A stretch of DNA of 64,000 nucleotides from JACQPU01 sp039961715 (GTDB lineage Bacteria; Bacteroidota; Ignavibacteria; UBA10030): assembly GCA_039961715.1 (NCBI GenBank), contig JABRVW010000067.1:25599-89598 (forward strand), in the 5' to 3' direction. Position 1 is the first letter of the stretch; each line of letters begins with the position of its first letter. The position numbers and the translations under genes are program-made. Positions 28,908 through 38,238 of the stretch are shown in pieces. The notes beneath the pieces were generated by a model. The model saw only the letters and a list, made by a program, of their open reading frames with translations. It made no database searches and was not told the origin of the DNA.

Positions 28908-30386
28908 ATGTCAAGGCCCCTGAATATTCTGTTTGTTTCCAGTGAAGTTGAGCCGTTCGCCAAGACAGGGGGGCTCGCCGACGTTTCCAGCGCTCTTCCC
29001 AAGGCCATCAAGGAATGCGGGCATGAAGTTCGGATCATGATGCCCCGCTACCGCTTCATCAGTGAGCGCAAGTTCAAGCTCCATGACATCATACGGCTCA
29101 GGGACATCCCTGTCCCGGTCGGGAACCAATCCGAGTTAGCCAACGTCAAATCTTCGTTTATCAGTAATCTGAAGGATAAGGTTCAAGTTTATTTTATCGA
29201 CAATGCCAAATATTTTGGCCGGGACGGGATTTACCAGAGTCCCGTTGGCAAGAAGGATTACCAGGACAACGATGAGCGGTTTATTTTCTTCTGCCGTGGC
29301 GTTTTGGAAACTCTGAAGCGGCTGGGTTGGCAACCGGACATCATTCACTGCAATGACTGGCAGACGGCTCTCATTCCCGCCTACATGAAGACCCTGTATG
29401 CCTCCGATCCGTTCTTCAAGAGCATCAAGACGGTGTTTACGATCCACAACATGGCCTACCAGGGCTCTTTTCCTGCCGAATCGTTCAAGAAATCAGGCCT
29501 TCCCAAAGAGTTGTTCACTCATGAGCAGGCGGAAGCATACGGCAGGTTTAACTTCCTGAAAACCGCTCTGGCTTTCGCGGACGCCATTACCACCGTAAGC
29601 CGGAAGTACGCCGATGAGATTTGTACCTCCCCGGACCTGGGAGCGGGCCTGGATGGATTTCTGGCAACGCGACGAAAAGACCTCCACGGCATTCTGAACG
29701 GGATTGATTATCACCAGTGGAATCCGCTGACCGACGAGCACATTTACCGGAAGTACGACGCCAAGTCGATCGAGGCGAAGGTGGACAATAAGAAGGCTCT
29801 CGCTCAGAGGTTTGGTCTCGCGTACGACGAGCGTATACCCCTGATCGGCGCGATCTCAAGGCTCGTGGAACAGAAGGGATTTGACCTCGTGCTCGAGGCA
29901 ATGGATGATCTCATGAAGCTCAACGTGCAGTTTGTTCTGCTTGCCTCGGGGGAGACAAAGGTGGAAAAGAAGTTTGAGGCATTTCAAAAGAAGTACGCCG
30001 ATCGCCTGGGGTTGTTTTTCGGCTTCGACGAATCCCTGGCGCACTTGATTGAGGCCGGAAGCGACATGTTTCTCATGCCGTCGCGGTACGAGCCTTGCGG
30101 ACTCAACCAGATGTACAGCATGCGATACGGCACGGTGCCGATCGTCCGCGCGACCGGCGGTCTTGATGACACGGTGGAGGACCATGCGGGCAACGGGAAG
30201 GGAACGGGATTCAAATTTGAAAGATATGACGCCAGGGAGCTTGTAAAAGCTGTGCAGAGGGCGATCAAGGTGTACCAGCAACCGGACGAATGGAAGAAGT
30301 TGATGAAGAACGGTATGGCCCGTGATTTTTCATGGGTGCACTCAGCCCGGCAGTACGGCAGTCTCTACAAAGAACTGCTGAAGTGA
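28908..30386 (+). CDS. glgA: Glycogen synthase (ADP-glucose type)
   Basis: GT5 glycosyltransferase that extends alpha-1,4-glucan from ADP-glucose, 492 residues. The N-terminal ADP-glucose motif is FAKTGGLADVSSALPKA (K19-D25). Further family motifs are DIIHCNDWQTALIP, TIHNMAYQGSFP, TTVSRKYADEICT, and the GT-B C-terminal motif MPSRYEPCGLNQMYSMRYGTVPIVRATGGLDDTV. ATG 28908 follows AAGGA closely. The next gene starts at GTG overlapping the glgA stop, so the plus-strand operon continues into a HAD phosphatase. Confidence 0.96.
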   Translation: MSRPLNILFVSSEVEPFAKTGGLADVSSALPKAIKECGHEVRIMMPRYRFISERKFKLHDIIRLRDIPVPVGNQSELANVKSSFISNLKDKVQVYFIDNAKYFGRDGIYQSPVGKKDYQDNDERFIFFCRGVLETLKRLGWQPDIIHCNDWQTALIPAYMKTLYASDPFFKSIKTVFTIHNMAYQGSFPAESFKKSGLPKELFTHEQAEAYGRFNFLKTALAFADAITTVSRKYADEICTSPDLGAGLDGFLATRRKDLHGILNGIDYHQWNPLTDEHIYRKYDAKSIEAKVDNKKALAQRFGLAYDERIPLIGAISRLVEQKGFDLVLEAMDDLMKLNVQFVLLASGETKVEKKFEAFQKKYADRLGLFFGFDESLAHLIEAGSDMFLMPSRYEPCGLNQMYSMRYGTVPIVRATGGLDDTVEDHAGNGKGTGFKFERYDARELVKAVQRAIKVYQQPDEWKKLMKNGMARDFSWVHSARQYGSLYKELLK

Positions 30387-30961
30387 GCATTGAGACGACA
30401 GCGTTGTTTCTCGACCGCGATGGTACGATCAACGTCGAAGCAGAGTACCTCTCGGATCCGGATCGCGTGGAACTGATTCCCGGGTCGGCGGAGGCGATCC
30501 GAGAAGCGAATGAGGCCGGGATCCGGGTGATTGTCATCACGAATCAATCAGGCGTCGCCCGCGGACTCCACTCCGAAGCCGATGTTCTCGCCGTGCACCG
30601 AAGACTTGAGGAGCTTCTTGCCGCGCACAGGGCAAGACTCGATGCCCTGTACTACTGTCCGCACCATCCCGACGTCGGTTCCCCACCGTACAGAAAAGTT
30701 TGCAATTGTCGCAAACCGAAGACAGGAATGCTCGAACAAGCGGCAAAATCACACGGCATTGATCTTGCATCATCCTTTGTGGTGGGAGATAAATGTTCCG
30801 ATATTGAGGCAGGGAGAAACGCCCGATGCGGAACCGTGCTGGTGCTTACGGGATACGGGCGGACTGAGAGCGGGCTCTGCCGACCCGACCATGTGGCAGA
30901 CAACCTGTATGCGGCATGGCACCATATCCGAGGCATCCTCCAGTCCCGGAAAACTAAATGA
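30383..30961 (+). CDS. gmhB: HAD phosphatase of the GmhB family (heptose 1,7-bisphosphate 7-phosphatase-like)
   Basis: A 192-residue HAD enzyme. Motif I is FLDRDGTINVEAEYLSDPDRVELIPG, motif II is VITNQSGVARG, and motif IV is VVGDKCSDIEAG. The zinc loop CPHHPDVGSPPYRKVCNCRKPKTGM is characteristic of GmhB and histidinol-phosphatase relatives. GmhB makes the monophosphate precursor of ADP-heptose for lipopolysaccharide. The start is GTG at 30383, which overlaps the glgA stop (GTGA). Histidinol-phosphate phosphatase is the less likely alternative, since no his genes are nearby. Confidence 0.85.
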   Translation: MSIETTALFLDRDGTINVEAEYLSDPDRVELIPGSAEAIREANEAGIRVIVITNQSGVARGLHSEADVLAVHRRLEELLAAHRARLDALYYCPHHPDVGSPPYRKVCNCRKPKTGMLEQAAKSHGIDLASSFVVGDKCSDIEAGRNARCGTVLVLTGYGRTESGLCRPDHVADNLYAAWHHIRGILQSRKTK

Positions 30962-32115
30962 AACCTTTCCCGATTCATACAACGATCCCTGCGCTTGTCG
31001 TCGGGCTGTTCATACTCGCCGGATGCGTGAATGAACCCGGCATCGTCGGATCAGGCCTGGTTCCCGGAGGCGACTTTCTCAGGACAGACAGTCTTGTCCT
31101 TCGGCCGCGGACAAGCTTCAGCGTGCTCACCGTTCCCGACACCGTGAACAGCCTGCAGACCGTTGTTGCCATCGGCAGGACACCTTTTGCAGAGGCATGG
31201 GGTATTACGCTCTTCGAGAACTTTGGCGGCATCTATGACAGCATTGCGGTATTGACCGCCGAACTGCGACTGCAGACCTCGTTCCATCAGGGTGACTCTG
31301 CCGGACAGGTCACGCTTGCGGTCAGGAAGGCCTTGAAGACCTGGGCGGCACATTCCATCACGTATGCAGATCTTCGCGCGCCGGGCTTTTACGCGGACCC
31401 CCCGCTTTCGACCCACGACCTGGGATCCATCGGCGACACCGTGGACATTGCCATTCCCCTTGACACGGCGCTCGTCAGCTCGTGGTTCCGCTCCGATAGC
31501 ACCAACCCGAACTACGGCATCGTCCTTGAGCCAACCAACAACACCGTGATCAAGGGATTCATCAATCCACGTCTGGTTATTACCTACATTCCCGCCGGCA
31601 CCTCTGATCCGGATACGGTAACGTTTGCCTCCGCGAACGGGAATTACGGCTTTGTCCTCGGAGGCATCGACACATCTGCATTTCAAGACAGCGTTGCAGT
31701 CCATGTTCGCGCAGGAGCGGCCTCGCGCGCAATCCTCGGGTTCGACATCACCGGCCTCCCACCTCACTCCGCCATTCATCGCGCCCTGTTGGAGGTCTCA
31801 GCTGACGAGTCCCTCTTCGATCGTTCCTCCAATATGCGGGATTCCCTCATGGCGACGTTCCGCGATCAGCTTGGATTCATTCTGCAGTTTGAAGAATTGA
31901 GCACTGCGGGGGGGAACGGGTCTGAGCGCGTGTACACGTTCAACGTCACCTCGTTCGTTCAGTTCTGGGTACAAGGCACAGGAATCCCCGAGATCGGACT
32001 GCGCGCCGTCGCTGAGCGAAACGGGATTGAGGGCTTCGTCCTCCACGGATCGGCCGCGGCGGACTCCACACGAAGGCCGCGCCTGCGCATCCTCTATTCT
32101 GCGACACGCCAATGA
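30958..32115 (+). CDS. Secreted lipoprotein with DNRLRE/DUF4270-like repeats, unknown function
   Basis: A 385-residue protein with a lipobox in the signal peptide (VVGLFILAGC, residue 22). The body consists of two similar beta domains, one around SIAVLTAELRLQT...VTLAVRKALKTWAAHSITYADL and one around GFDITGLPPHSAIHRALLEVSADE, resembling DNRLRE-type structural domains. A DUF4270-type surface lipoprotein is an alternative. It overlaps the GmhB-like gene by 4 bases and the next outer-membrane protein gene by 4 bases, so all are one operon. Confidence 0.7.
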   Translation: MKPFPIHTTIPALVVGLFILAGCVNEPGIVGSGLVPGGDFLRTDSLVLRPRTSFSVLTVPDTVNSLQTVVAIGRTPFAEAWGITLFENFGGIYDSIAVLTAELRLQTSFHQGDSAGQVTLAVRKALKTWAAHSITYADLRAPGFYADPPLSTHDLGSIGDTVDIAIPLDTALVSSWFRSDSTNPNYGIVLEPTNNTVIKGFINPRLVITYIPAGTSDPDTVTFASANGNYGFVLGGIDTSAFQDSVAVHVRAGAASRAILGFDITGLPPHSAIHRALLEVSADESLFDRSSNMRDSLMATFRDQLGFILQFEELSTAGGNGSERVYTFNVTSFVQFWVQGTGIPEIGLRAVAERNGIEGFVLHGSAAADSTRRPRLRILYSATRQ

Positions 32116-33344
32116 GACGACGAACGTTTTTTCTCGGAATTCTGAGCGCGTTGATTGTCGGCCTTTCGCCGGCAGGCGGACCGGTGTATTCCCGGTTTGG
32201 CATTGGTGACCTGCTTTCGTTTGGAAGCAACCGTGCGAACGGCATGGGCATTATGGGGTATGCCTTGCGAGGGGACGGGTTCATCAACCTGGCAAATCCC
32301 GCGGGCCTCTCAGGGCTCACGTACACACGCATCGCCGGGGGTTTTGATTATCGAACCCTCTCGCTCAGGGACGACTCAGGTTCCCAGCGGTTTGCCACCG
32401 GCGGCTTTCAGAGCCTCGCGCTGGCTGTTCCCGTTGCGGACAGCGCAGGTGTGGTTCTGTTTGCCGGCGCGGTGCCGTACAGCATCGTGGCATACGACGT
32501 TCGGGTACAATCGTTTGCCGGCAGTGCTTCCGTCAATCAGCGCATGAGCGGAACGGGCGGACTCTCAACGTTGAATCTGGGCGGCTCCTTTCGACTTTCA
32601 CATGACGTCACGCTGGGTGTCGCGTTCTCCTACTATTATGGAACCATTCATCGCAGACTCGAGGTGGATTTCAATGACGATTCCTTTGCAAGCACAGAAG
32701 TGCGAACGACGTTGTCTCACAAGGGCCCGGGTTTTACCCTTGGAATGACTTACGGAGGCATCGGCTCGCTGTTCGGCACCCCCTCGCTTCCGCTGACGCT
32801 TGGCCTTGTGTTCACGACACCTGCTTCGCTCTCCGTCAAGGAGGAGACGTTGTTGTTGACGGAGAGGACGGCGGATACGACGCAGACCCGGCGCGGCTCA
32901 GCACGCCTCCCTGCGGGCATCGGCCTGGGGCTCGCGTACGACGGCACCGGATTTGCCCTTTCGGGAGATCTGGCCCTCCAAGACTGGAGCTCCGCAAACT
33001 TTTTTGAGACCCCTTCTGTTCAGGTCAGAAACAGCCTCAGGGCTGCTGCAGGAATTGAGTTCAAAGCGAAACAGGATCCCATAACGTATTGGGACCGGGT
33101 GGCATATAGGGCGGGTTTTGCGTATACTTCGTCTTACATAGCCGTGAACGGCCAGCCGATCAACTCGTGGGCTCTCTCCGGTGGCGTTGTCCTTCCCATC
33201 GGACCCGACGCCCGGATGAGTGTGGATCTGACCGCAGGCTCCCGCGGCACGACTGACCGTGGCCTGGTTCGCGAGACCTTTTTCAGGCTTTCGGTTTCGG
33301 TGGATGCAAGCGAGGTCTGGTTCGTAACGATTGAAGAAGACTGA
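32112..33344 (+). CDS. Outer-membrane barrel protein (PorV/OmpP1-like) of unknown function
   Basis: A 410-residue exported protein. After a signal peptide (FFLGILSALIVGLSPAGG) it reads YSRFGIGDLLSFGSNRANGMGIMGYALRGDGFINLANPAGLSGL, the start expected of Bacteroidota barrel proteins related to FadL/OmpP1 and PorV. Many amphipathic strands follow; no catalytic motif is seen. The start is fixed by an ATGA overlap with the lipoprotein gene. Because porU, porV and the plug-type gene lie elsewhere in the window, a T9SS-related role is possible but unproven. Confidence 0.75.
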   Translation: MRRRTFFLGILSALIVGLSPAGGPVYSRFGIGDLLSFGSNRANGMGIMGYALRGDGFINLANPAGLSGLTYTRIAGGFDYRTLSLRDDSGSQRFATGGFQSLALAVPVADSAGVVLFAGAVPYSIVAYDVRVQSFAGSASVNQRMSGTGGLSTLNLGGSFRLSHDVTLGVAFSYYYGTIHRRLEVDFNDDSFASTEVRTTLSHKGPGFTLGMTYGGIGSLFGTPSLPLTLGLVFTTPASLSVKEETLLLTERTADTTQTRRGSARLPAGIGLGLAYDGTGFALSGDLALQDWSSANFFETPSVQVRNSLRAAAGIEFKAKQDPITYWDRVAYRAGFAYTSSYIAVNGQPINSWALSGGVVLPIGPDARMSVDLTAGSRGTTDRGLVRETFFRLSVSVDASEVWFVTIEED

Positions 33345-33369
33345 CAGCCACAAAGGAGATCACAGAATA

Positions 33370-34641
33370 ATGAAACGACTCTTGCTCCTCCTCACTGTTG
33401 CCGCATGGATCGTCACAGGAAGTTCCATTGCGCAGGGGAACGACGCCGAAGCGGCGAAGAACTGGAGCCTGTTCTTTGAGTATCACAAGAACGGAGACTA
33501 CATTACGGCCGCTCCGTATGGCTGGAAGGTGATCCAGCTGAATCCGACGCGGTTCAAGACCGTCTACGCCAAGCTCGCGGAGTGTTATTTCAATTTTTCA
33601 CAGAGCGCCCAGGGAGATGCACGGAAGGCCCACGTGGACACAATGATCGCGATCTATGACATGGGTATCAAGAATCTTCCCGACCGTGCCCCAAGCCTGT
33701 ACCTTATGCGCGCCTACGCGCTGGAAAACTACACCGAAAGCGCGAGGGACCTCGAAGCGATCGACAGCTACGAAAAAGCAGTCGCCGGAGACACGTCGAT
33801 TGCCTTTGCCTACTTCGACCGGCTCGGCCTGCTGTACATGAAGCACATGGAGGAAACACCCTCATTCCGCACAAAGGCCATTGAGTTGTACCGGACCCAG
33901 AAGGAGCGTGATCAGGACAATCCGGTCATCATCGATCGGCTCCGGACGCTCATCAGCGATCCGCAGGAACTGATCAAGATCGCCGAGGAGGATCTGAAGA
34001 ACGACCCGAACAACCTTGAAAAGATGTGGAATGCGGCGCAGGCGTACATTGAGGGAGAGCAATTTAACGGCGCCGAACGGCACCTTCTGGCCCTGGTGAA
34101 GAAATCCCCCAAGACAGCGACGTATTGGAATGAGCTGGGAAAGGTGCGCCAGCGGAGCGGAAAATACCGCCAGGCGATCGACGCCTATGAAGAGGCGCTC
34201 AAGCTTAATCCCGCCCTTCGGGAGAACCATTTGAACATCACGGTCTGCTATCGCATGATGAAGAACTTCAGCGCTGCCCGGGAGACGGCACGGCGTGCGG
34301 CCCGGCTCGAGCGGGGTTGGGGCAGACCGTACATGGAATTGGCCGAAGTCTACAAGGCCGCCGTCGAGGCCTGCATCAAGGACACCAAGAACGGCGATTG
34401 GTCGAAACTCGACATCGACGACAAGCTCGTGTACCGTCTGGCCCAGGATGCCCTCCAGGACGCGAAGAGGGTGGAACCTGCGCTCGCCTCGGAAGCAAAC
34501 CAGCGCTACAGCGAGCTTTCGACCCTCGTCCCCACCAAGGAAGATCTCTTCTTCAATAAAGACCGTATCATCAACGGCCGGATGAGGATCATGGGATCGT
34601 GTTATTCCTGGGTCGAAGAACAGGTTGCCGTTTCCCTCTGA
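33370..34641 (+). CDS. Secreted TPR-repeat protein
   Basis: A 423-residue protein with a signal peptide (MKRLLLLLTVAAWIVTGSSIAQ) from ATG 33370, with AAAGGAGA upstream. At least three tetratricopeptide units are visible; the clearest is ATYWNELGKVRQRSGKYRQAIDAYEEALKLNPALRENHLNITVCYRMMKNFSAARETARRAARLERG (around residue 255). The C-terminal 60 residues (SELSTLVPTKEDLFFN ... GSCYSWVEEQVAVSL) hold a conserved-looking tail. Likely a periplasmic scaffold; the partner is unknown. It lies 25 bp after the outer-membrane protein gene and just before rpiB. Confidence 0.85.
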   Translation: MKRLLLLLTVAAWIVTGSSIAQGNDAEAAKNWSLFFEYHKNGDYITAAPYGWKVIQLNPTRFKTVYAKLAECYFNFSQSAQGDARKAHVDTMIAIYDMGIKNLPDRAPSLYLMRAYALENYTESARDLEAIDSYEKAVAGDTSIAFAYFDRLGLLYMKHMEETPSFRTKAIELYRTQKERDQDNPVIIDRLRTLISDPQELIKIAEEDLKNDPNNLEKMWNAAQAYIEGEQFNGAERHLLALVKKSPKTATYWNELGKVRQRSGKYRQAIDAYEEALKLNPALRENHLNITVCYRMMKNFSAARETARRAARLERGWGRPYMELAEVYKAAVEACIKDTKNGDWSKLDIDDKLVYRLAQDALQDAKRVEPALASEANQRYSELSTLVPTKEDLFFNKDRIINGRMRIMGSCYSWVEEQVAVSL

Positions 34642-34642
34642 C

Positions 34643-35080
34643 ATGGTAGCCATCGGTAGCGACCACGCGGGATATGAGTACAAGGAGCAGCTGAAGAAGC
34701 TGTTGGCCGATCTGAAGATCCCGTTCAAGGACTTCGGGCCAGACAGTCCTGAGTCCACCGACTATCCTGACTGGGCGCAAAAGGTCGCCCGGAGCGTGTC
34801 CACGGGAGAATGTGAACACGGAATCCTGGTCTGTGGCACCGGAATCGGCATGGCGATTGTCGCCAACAAGCATAAGGGCGTCCGGGCGGCGCCCTGCGAA
34901 TCGGTGACAGCGGCACGTCTTGCCCGCCGGCACAACAATGCAAATGTCCTCACCATCGGCGCCCGGTTGACTGGCTGGGAAGCGGTCGCCGACATCGTCA
35001 GGACGTTTTTTTCCGAGCCCTTCGAGGGCGGACGGCATGAACGGCGGGTTCAGAAGATCCACACACTGACCAGCCTTTGA
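34643..35080 (+). CDS. rpiB: Ribose 5-phosphate isomerase B
   Basis: RpiB/LacA/LacB fold isomerase interconverting ribulose 5-phosphate and ribose 5-phosphate, 145 residues. Motifs: MVAIGSDHAGYEYKEQLKK at the N-terminus, the active-site cysteine in GILVCGTGIGMAIVANKHKGVRAA, and the conserved ARLARRHNNANVLTIGARLTG. ATG 34643 is 1 base past the TPR gene's stop; an upstream in-frame TTG would add six residues. It precedes glyA by 50 bp in the same direction. Confidence 0.95.
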   Translation: MVAIGSDHAGYEYKEQLKKLLADLKIPFKDFGPDSPESTDYPDWAQKVARSVSTGECEHGILVCGTGIGMAIVANKHKGVRAAPCESVTAARLARRHNNANVLTIGARLTGWEAVADIVRTFFSEPFEGGRHERRVQKIHTLTSL

Positions 35081-35130
35081 CCGCGTTGCGGTCCCCGTTC
35101 CGTCTCATCCTCACTTCCAGAGCATCCATC

Positions 35131-36435
35131 ATGAAGAACTCTCTTCAGCAGGTTGACCCTGCGGTCTTCGCGGCCCTTGCCGGGGAAATCCACCGTCAGA
35201 ACTCCACCCTGGAACTCATCGCATCTGAAAACTTCGTCAGCCTTGCGGTCCTCGAAGCGCTTGGATCGGTGATGACGAACAAGTATGCCGAGGGATATCC
35301 GGGACGGCGGTACTATGGAGGATGTGAATTTGTGGATCAGGCGGAGAACCTGGCCCGCGAACGCGTACAACAATTGTTCGGAGCCGCATACGCCAACGTT
35401 CAGCCGCATTCCGGCTCCCAAGCCAATATGGCCGTGTATTTTTCGTTTCTGAAGCCCGGAGACAAAGTCCTCGGCATGGACCTCTCCCACGGCGGGCACC
35501 TGACCCACGGATCTCCGGTGAACTTCTCCGGACAACTCTATTCCTTCGCCGCGTATGGCGTGTCGCGCGAAACCGGAATGATCGATTACAACCGTGTGGA
35601 GGACATCGCCCGCAAGGAGCGTCCGCGAATGATCACTGTCGGAGCCAGCGCCTACTCGCGCAACATCGACTACAAGGCCTTCCGCCAGATCGCCGATGCA
35701 GTCGGGGCGTTTCTCTTTGCGGACATCGCGCATCCGGCCGGCCTGATTGCCGCCAAACTGCTCAACGATCCCCTTCCCCATTGCCATGTGGTCACGTCCA
35801 CCACCCACAAAACCCTGAGGGGACCGAGGGGCGGTTTGATCCTCATGGGACGGGACTTCGAAAACCCATTCGGCGTTGTCGCACCAAAGTCCGGCAGAAA
35901 GAAGATGATGTCAGAGTTGATCGATTCCATGGTCATTCCGGGCATTCAGGGCGGACCACTCATGCACGTCATCGCTGCAAAAGCCGTCGGGTTCGGGGAG
36001 AACCTGCGTCCCGAATTTGTGCAGTACTCCCGCCAGGTCATCCGGAATGCGCAGGCCCTTGCCCGAGCGCTGACCGAGCGCGGATTCCAGGTGATTTCGG
36101 GAGGGACAGACAATCACCTCATGCTTATCGACCTTCGCAACAAGAACGTGACAGGAAAGCAGGCCCAGGAGGCCCTTGACCAGGCCGGTATTACGGTGAA
36201 CAAGAATGCGGTGCCCTTTGACGATAAATCCCCGTTCATTACCAGCGGGATCCGGATCGGCACTCCGGCTCTGACAACCCGGGGAATGAAGGAGCCGGAG
36301 ATGGACCGGATTGCAGGACTGATCGACAAGGTCATCACGAATCTCGACAAGCCCGGCATTTTCAAATCCGTCCACACCGAGGTCGAGACGCTGTGCGCTG
36401 CTTTTCCTCTGTACCCTGAAATCGGCAGATCCTGA
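35131..36435 (+). CDS. glyA: Serine hydroxymethyltransferase
   Basis: PLP enzyme interconverting serine and glycine with tetrahydrofolate, 434 residues. Motifs: NSTLELIASENFVSLAVLEALGS, NKYAEGYPGRRYYGGCEFVDQAE, HSGSQANMAVYF, DIAHPAGLIAAKLLNDPLPHCHVVTSTTHKTLRGPRGG (the PLP-binding lysine is in TTTHKT-like STTHKT), and GGTDNHLMLIDLRNKNVTGKQAQ. ATG 35131 gives the normal length. The tatC gene starts 3 bp downstream. Confidence 0.97.
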   Translation: MKNSLQQVDPAVFAALAGEIHRQNSTLELIASENFVSLAVLEALGSVMTNKYAEGYPGRRYYGGCEFVDQAENLARERVQQLFGAAYANVQPHSGSQANMAVYFSFLKPGDKVLGMDLSHGGHLTHGSPVNFSGQLYSFAAYGVSRETGMIDYNRVEDIARKERPRMITVGASAYSRNIDYKAFRQIADAVGAFLFADIAHPAGLIAAKLLNDPLPHCHVVTSTTHKTLRGPRGGLILMGRDFENPFGVVAPKSGRKKMMSELIDSMVIPGIQGGPLMHVIAAKAVGFGENLRPEFVQYSRQVIRNAQALARALTERGFQVISGGTDNHLMLIDLRNKNVTGKQAQEALDQAGITVNKNAVPFDDKSPFITSGIRIGTPALTTRGMKEPEMDRIAGLIDKVITNLDKPGIFKSVHTEVETLCAAFPLYPEIGRS

Positions 36436-36438
36436 CCC

Positions 36439-37245
36439 ATGGTTCCCTTCCTGAAACGAGGCGGCGGTGCAGCTGACCAGCAGGAGATGTCGTTCCTGGA
36501 CCACCTTGAGGAACTCCGCTGGCATATCATCCGCGCCCTGATCGGGTTGCTGGTGGCCACGGCGATTTGCGGCGTCTACGCCGACCTGATCGTGCAGGAC
36601 ATCCTGATGCGCCCGCTCCGCGAAGCAGGGCTCAAGGCACAGGTGCTCACGCCGTACGGAATCGTGCTTCTGTATATGCAGACGGTCCTGATCTGCGGGC
36701 TGATCGTGAGCATGCCAAACACTCTCTATTGGTTGTGGAAGTTCGTGGCACCAGGCCTGTTGCCGAAAGAACGACGATATGTTGCGAGGGTCGTCTTCCT
36801 CACATCATTCTGTTTTTTCGGAGGAGTCGCGTTTTCCTATTTCATCCTTCTTCCCTATTCCCTGACATTCTTTGCAACGTTTGGGACACAATCCATCGAC
36901 CTGAACATAGCCATCGACCATTATATCGGGTTCATTCTCACCCTGCTCCTCGGCGCCGGGCTTGTGTTCGAGCTTCCGATGATCTCGTATTTCCTCACGA
37001 AGATCGGATTCCTGACACCGGAGTTCATGCGGCAATACCGCAGGCACTCGATCGTGGTCATCCTGATCCTCGCGGCCCTCGTCACACCGACACCCGATCC
37101 CCTGACGCAGTTGATGCTCGCCGTCCCCCTTTTGCTCTTGTATGAAACCAGCATCTTCGTTTCCAAGATGGCTCTGAAGCAATCCGAAGCCGAACGCGCA
37201 GTTGCGGCGGATGAGTCCGCCACCGCCGGGGGGCATTCCTCATGA
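36439..37245 (+). CDS. tatC: Sec-independent (twin-arginine) translocase subunit TatC
   Basis: A 268-residue membrane protein with six predicted membrane segments. The family signature MSFLDHLEELRWHIIRALIG lies near residue 17 and the conserved FELPMISYFLTKIGFLTPEFMRQYRRHSIVVILILAALVTPTPDPLTQLMLAVPLLLLYE follows after transmembrane segment 4. It would carry folded cofactor-containing proteins across the inner membrane with TatA/B, which are not in the window. It is translationally close to glyA and overlaps the next gene by 4 bases. Confidence 0.96.
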   Translation: MVPFLKRGGGAADQQEMSFLDHLEELRWHIIRALIGLLVATAICGVYADLIVQDILMRPLREAGLKAQVLTPYGIVLLYMQTVLICGLIVSMPNTLYWLWKFVAPGLLPKERRYVARVVFLTSFCFFGGVAFSYFILLPYSLTFFATFGTQSIDLNIAIDHYIGFILTLLLGAGLVFELPMISYFLTKIGFLTPEFMRQYRRHSIVVILILAALVTPTPDPLTQLMLAVPLLLLYETSIFVSKMALKQSEAERAVAADESATAGGHSS

Positions 37246-38237
37246 CGCTTGCCGGCAAACGCGTTGTGACGCTGGACCACATCCGGGAACCTATTCGGGA
37301 GGAGCTTCGCGAGTTTGAGCGGTACTTCCGGGAAGCCATGCGCTCGAACGTCGGCCTTGTCGATCTGGTTGCCCGATACCTGGTGCGTCAGAAGGGAAAG
37401 AAAGTCCGCCCTCTCCTCGTCCTCTTGAGCGCCAAAGCCTGCGGGCAAATCACGGCAAAGACGATGCGCGGCGCCACGCTGGTGGAGATTCTGCACACCG
37501 CCACGCTCGTTCACGATGATGTGGTCGATGATGCCGACACGAGGAGGGGATTCGCATCGATCAACGCCGTCTGGAAGAACAAGATTGCCGTTCTCATGGG
37601 CGACTATCTGCTTGCCCGGGGATTGCTGTTGTCGCTGGAACATTCCGACCACTACTTCCTGCACGCCACTTCACGCGCCGTGAAGCGGATGAGCGAGGGA
37701 GAGCTGTTGCAGATCCAGAAGAGCCGGCAGTTGGACATCGATGAGGAGACCTACCTGAGGATCATCGGAGACAAGACAGCCTCCCTGCTCTCAACCTGCA
37801 CGGACATCGGATGCGCCAGTGTCAGCGATGACCAGGAACTTCGCGCAATCATGCGCGCGTTTGGGGAACATGTCGGGATGGCCTTCCAGATCCGGGATGA
37901 CCTGCTGGATTACCTGGGACGAAAGAGCATCATTGGAAAACCCACGGGGATCGACCTGAAGGAAAAGAAACTGACTCTGCCGCTCATTCACGCTTTGAGG
38001 GAAGCGGATCGGAGGGACTCCCGGAAGGCGCTCGGGATCATCCGGGGTGGCGCCAAGACAAAAGAGATTCCTTGGATTGTGGAGTTTGTACGAAACAACG
38101 GTGGGATTGAGTACGCTCTTGCGAAGGCAGCTCACTATGCCGGTCTCGCCCGGCAGAATCTCACCTCCCTGGCGGACACCCCCGCACGCGAGGCCTTGCT
38201 TCAGTTCGTGGACTACGTGATGGACCGCGAGGCCTGA
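37242..38237 (+). CDS. Polyprenyl diphosphate synthase (IspA/IspB/HepT family)
   Basis: Trans-isoprenyl diphosphate synthase, 331 residues. First aspartate-rich motif LVHDDVVDDADTRRG (DDxxD), second FQIRDDLLDYLG, and the lysine/arginine region KKVRPLLVLLSAKA at the N-terminus. Its length and the residues before the first motif fit long-chain (octaprenyl/nonaprenyl) enzymes used for menaquinone side chains, but chain length cannot be assigned reliably. It overlaps tatC by 4 bases and ends one base before the convergent UspA gene. Confidence 0.93.
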   Translation: MTLAGKRVVTLDHIREPIREELREFERYFREAMRSNVGLVDLVARYLVRQKGKKVRPLLVLLSAKACGQITAKTMRGATLVEILHTATLVHDDVVDDADTRRGFASINAVWKNKIAVLMGDYLLARGLLLSLEHSDHYFLHATSRAVKRMSEGELLQIQKSRQLDIDEETYLRIIGDKTASLLSTCTDIGCASVSDDQELRAIMRAFGEHVGMAFQIRDDLLDYLGRKSIIGKPTGIDLKEKKLTLPLIHALREADRRDSRKALGIIRGGAKTKEIPWIVEFVRNNGGIEYALAKAAHYAGLARQNLTSLADTPAREALLQFVDYVMDREA

Positions 38238-38238
38238 T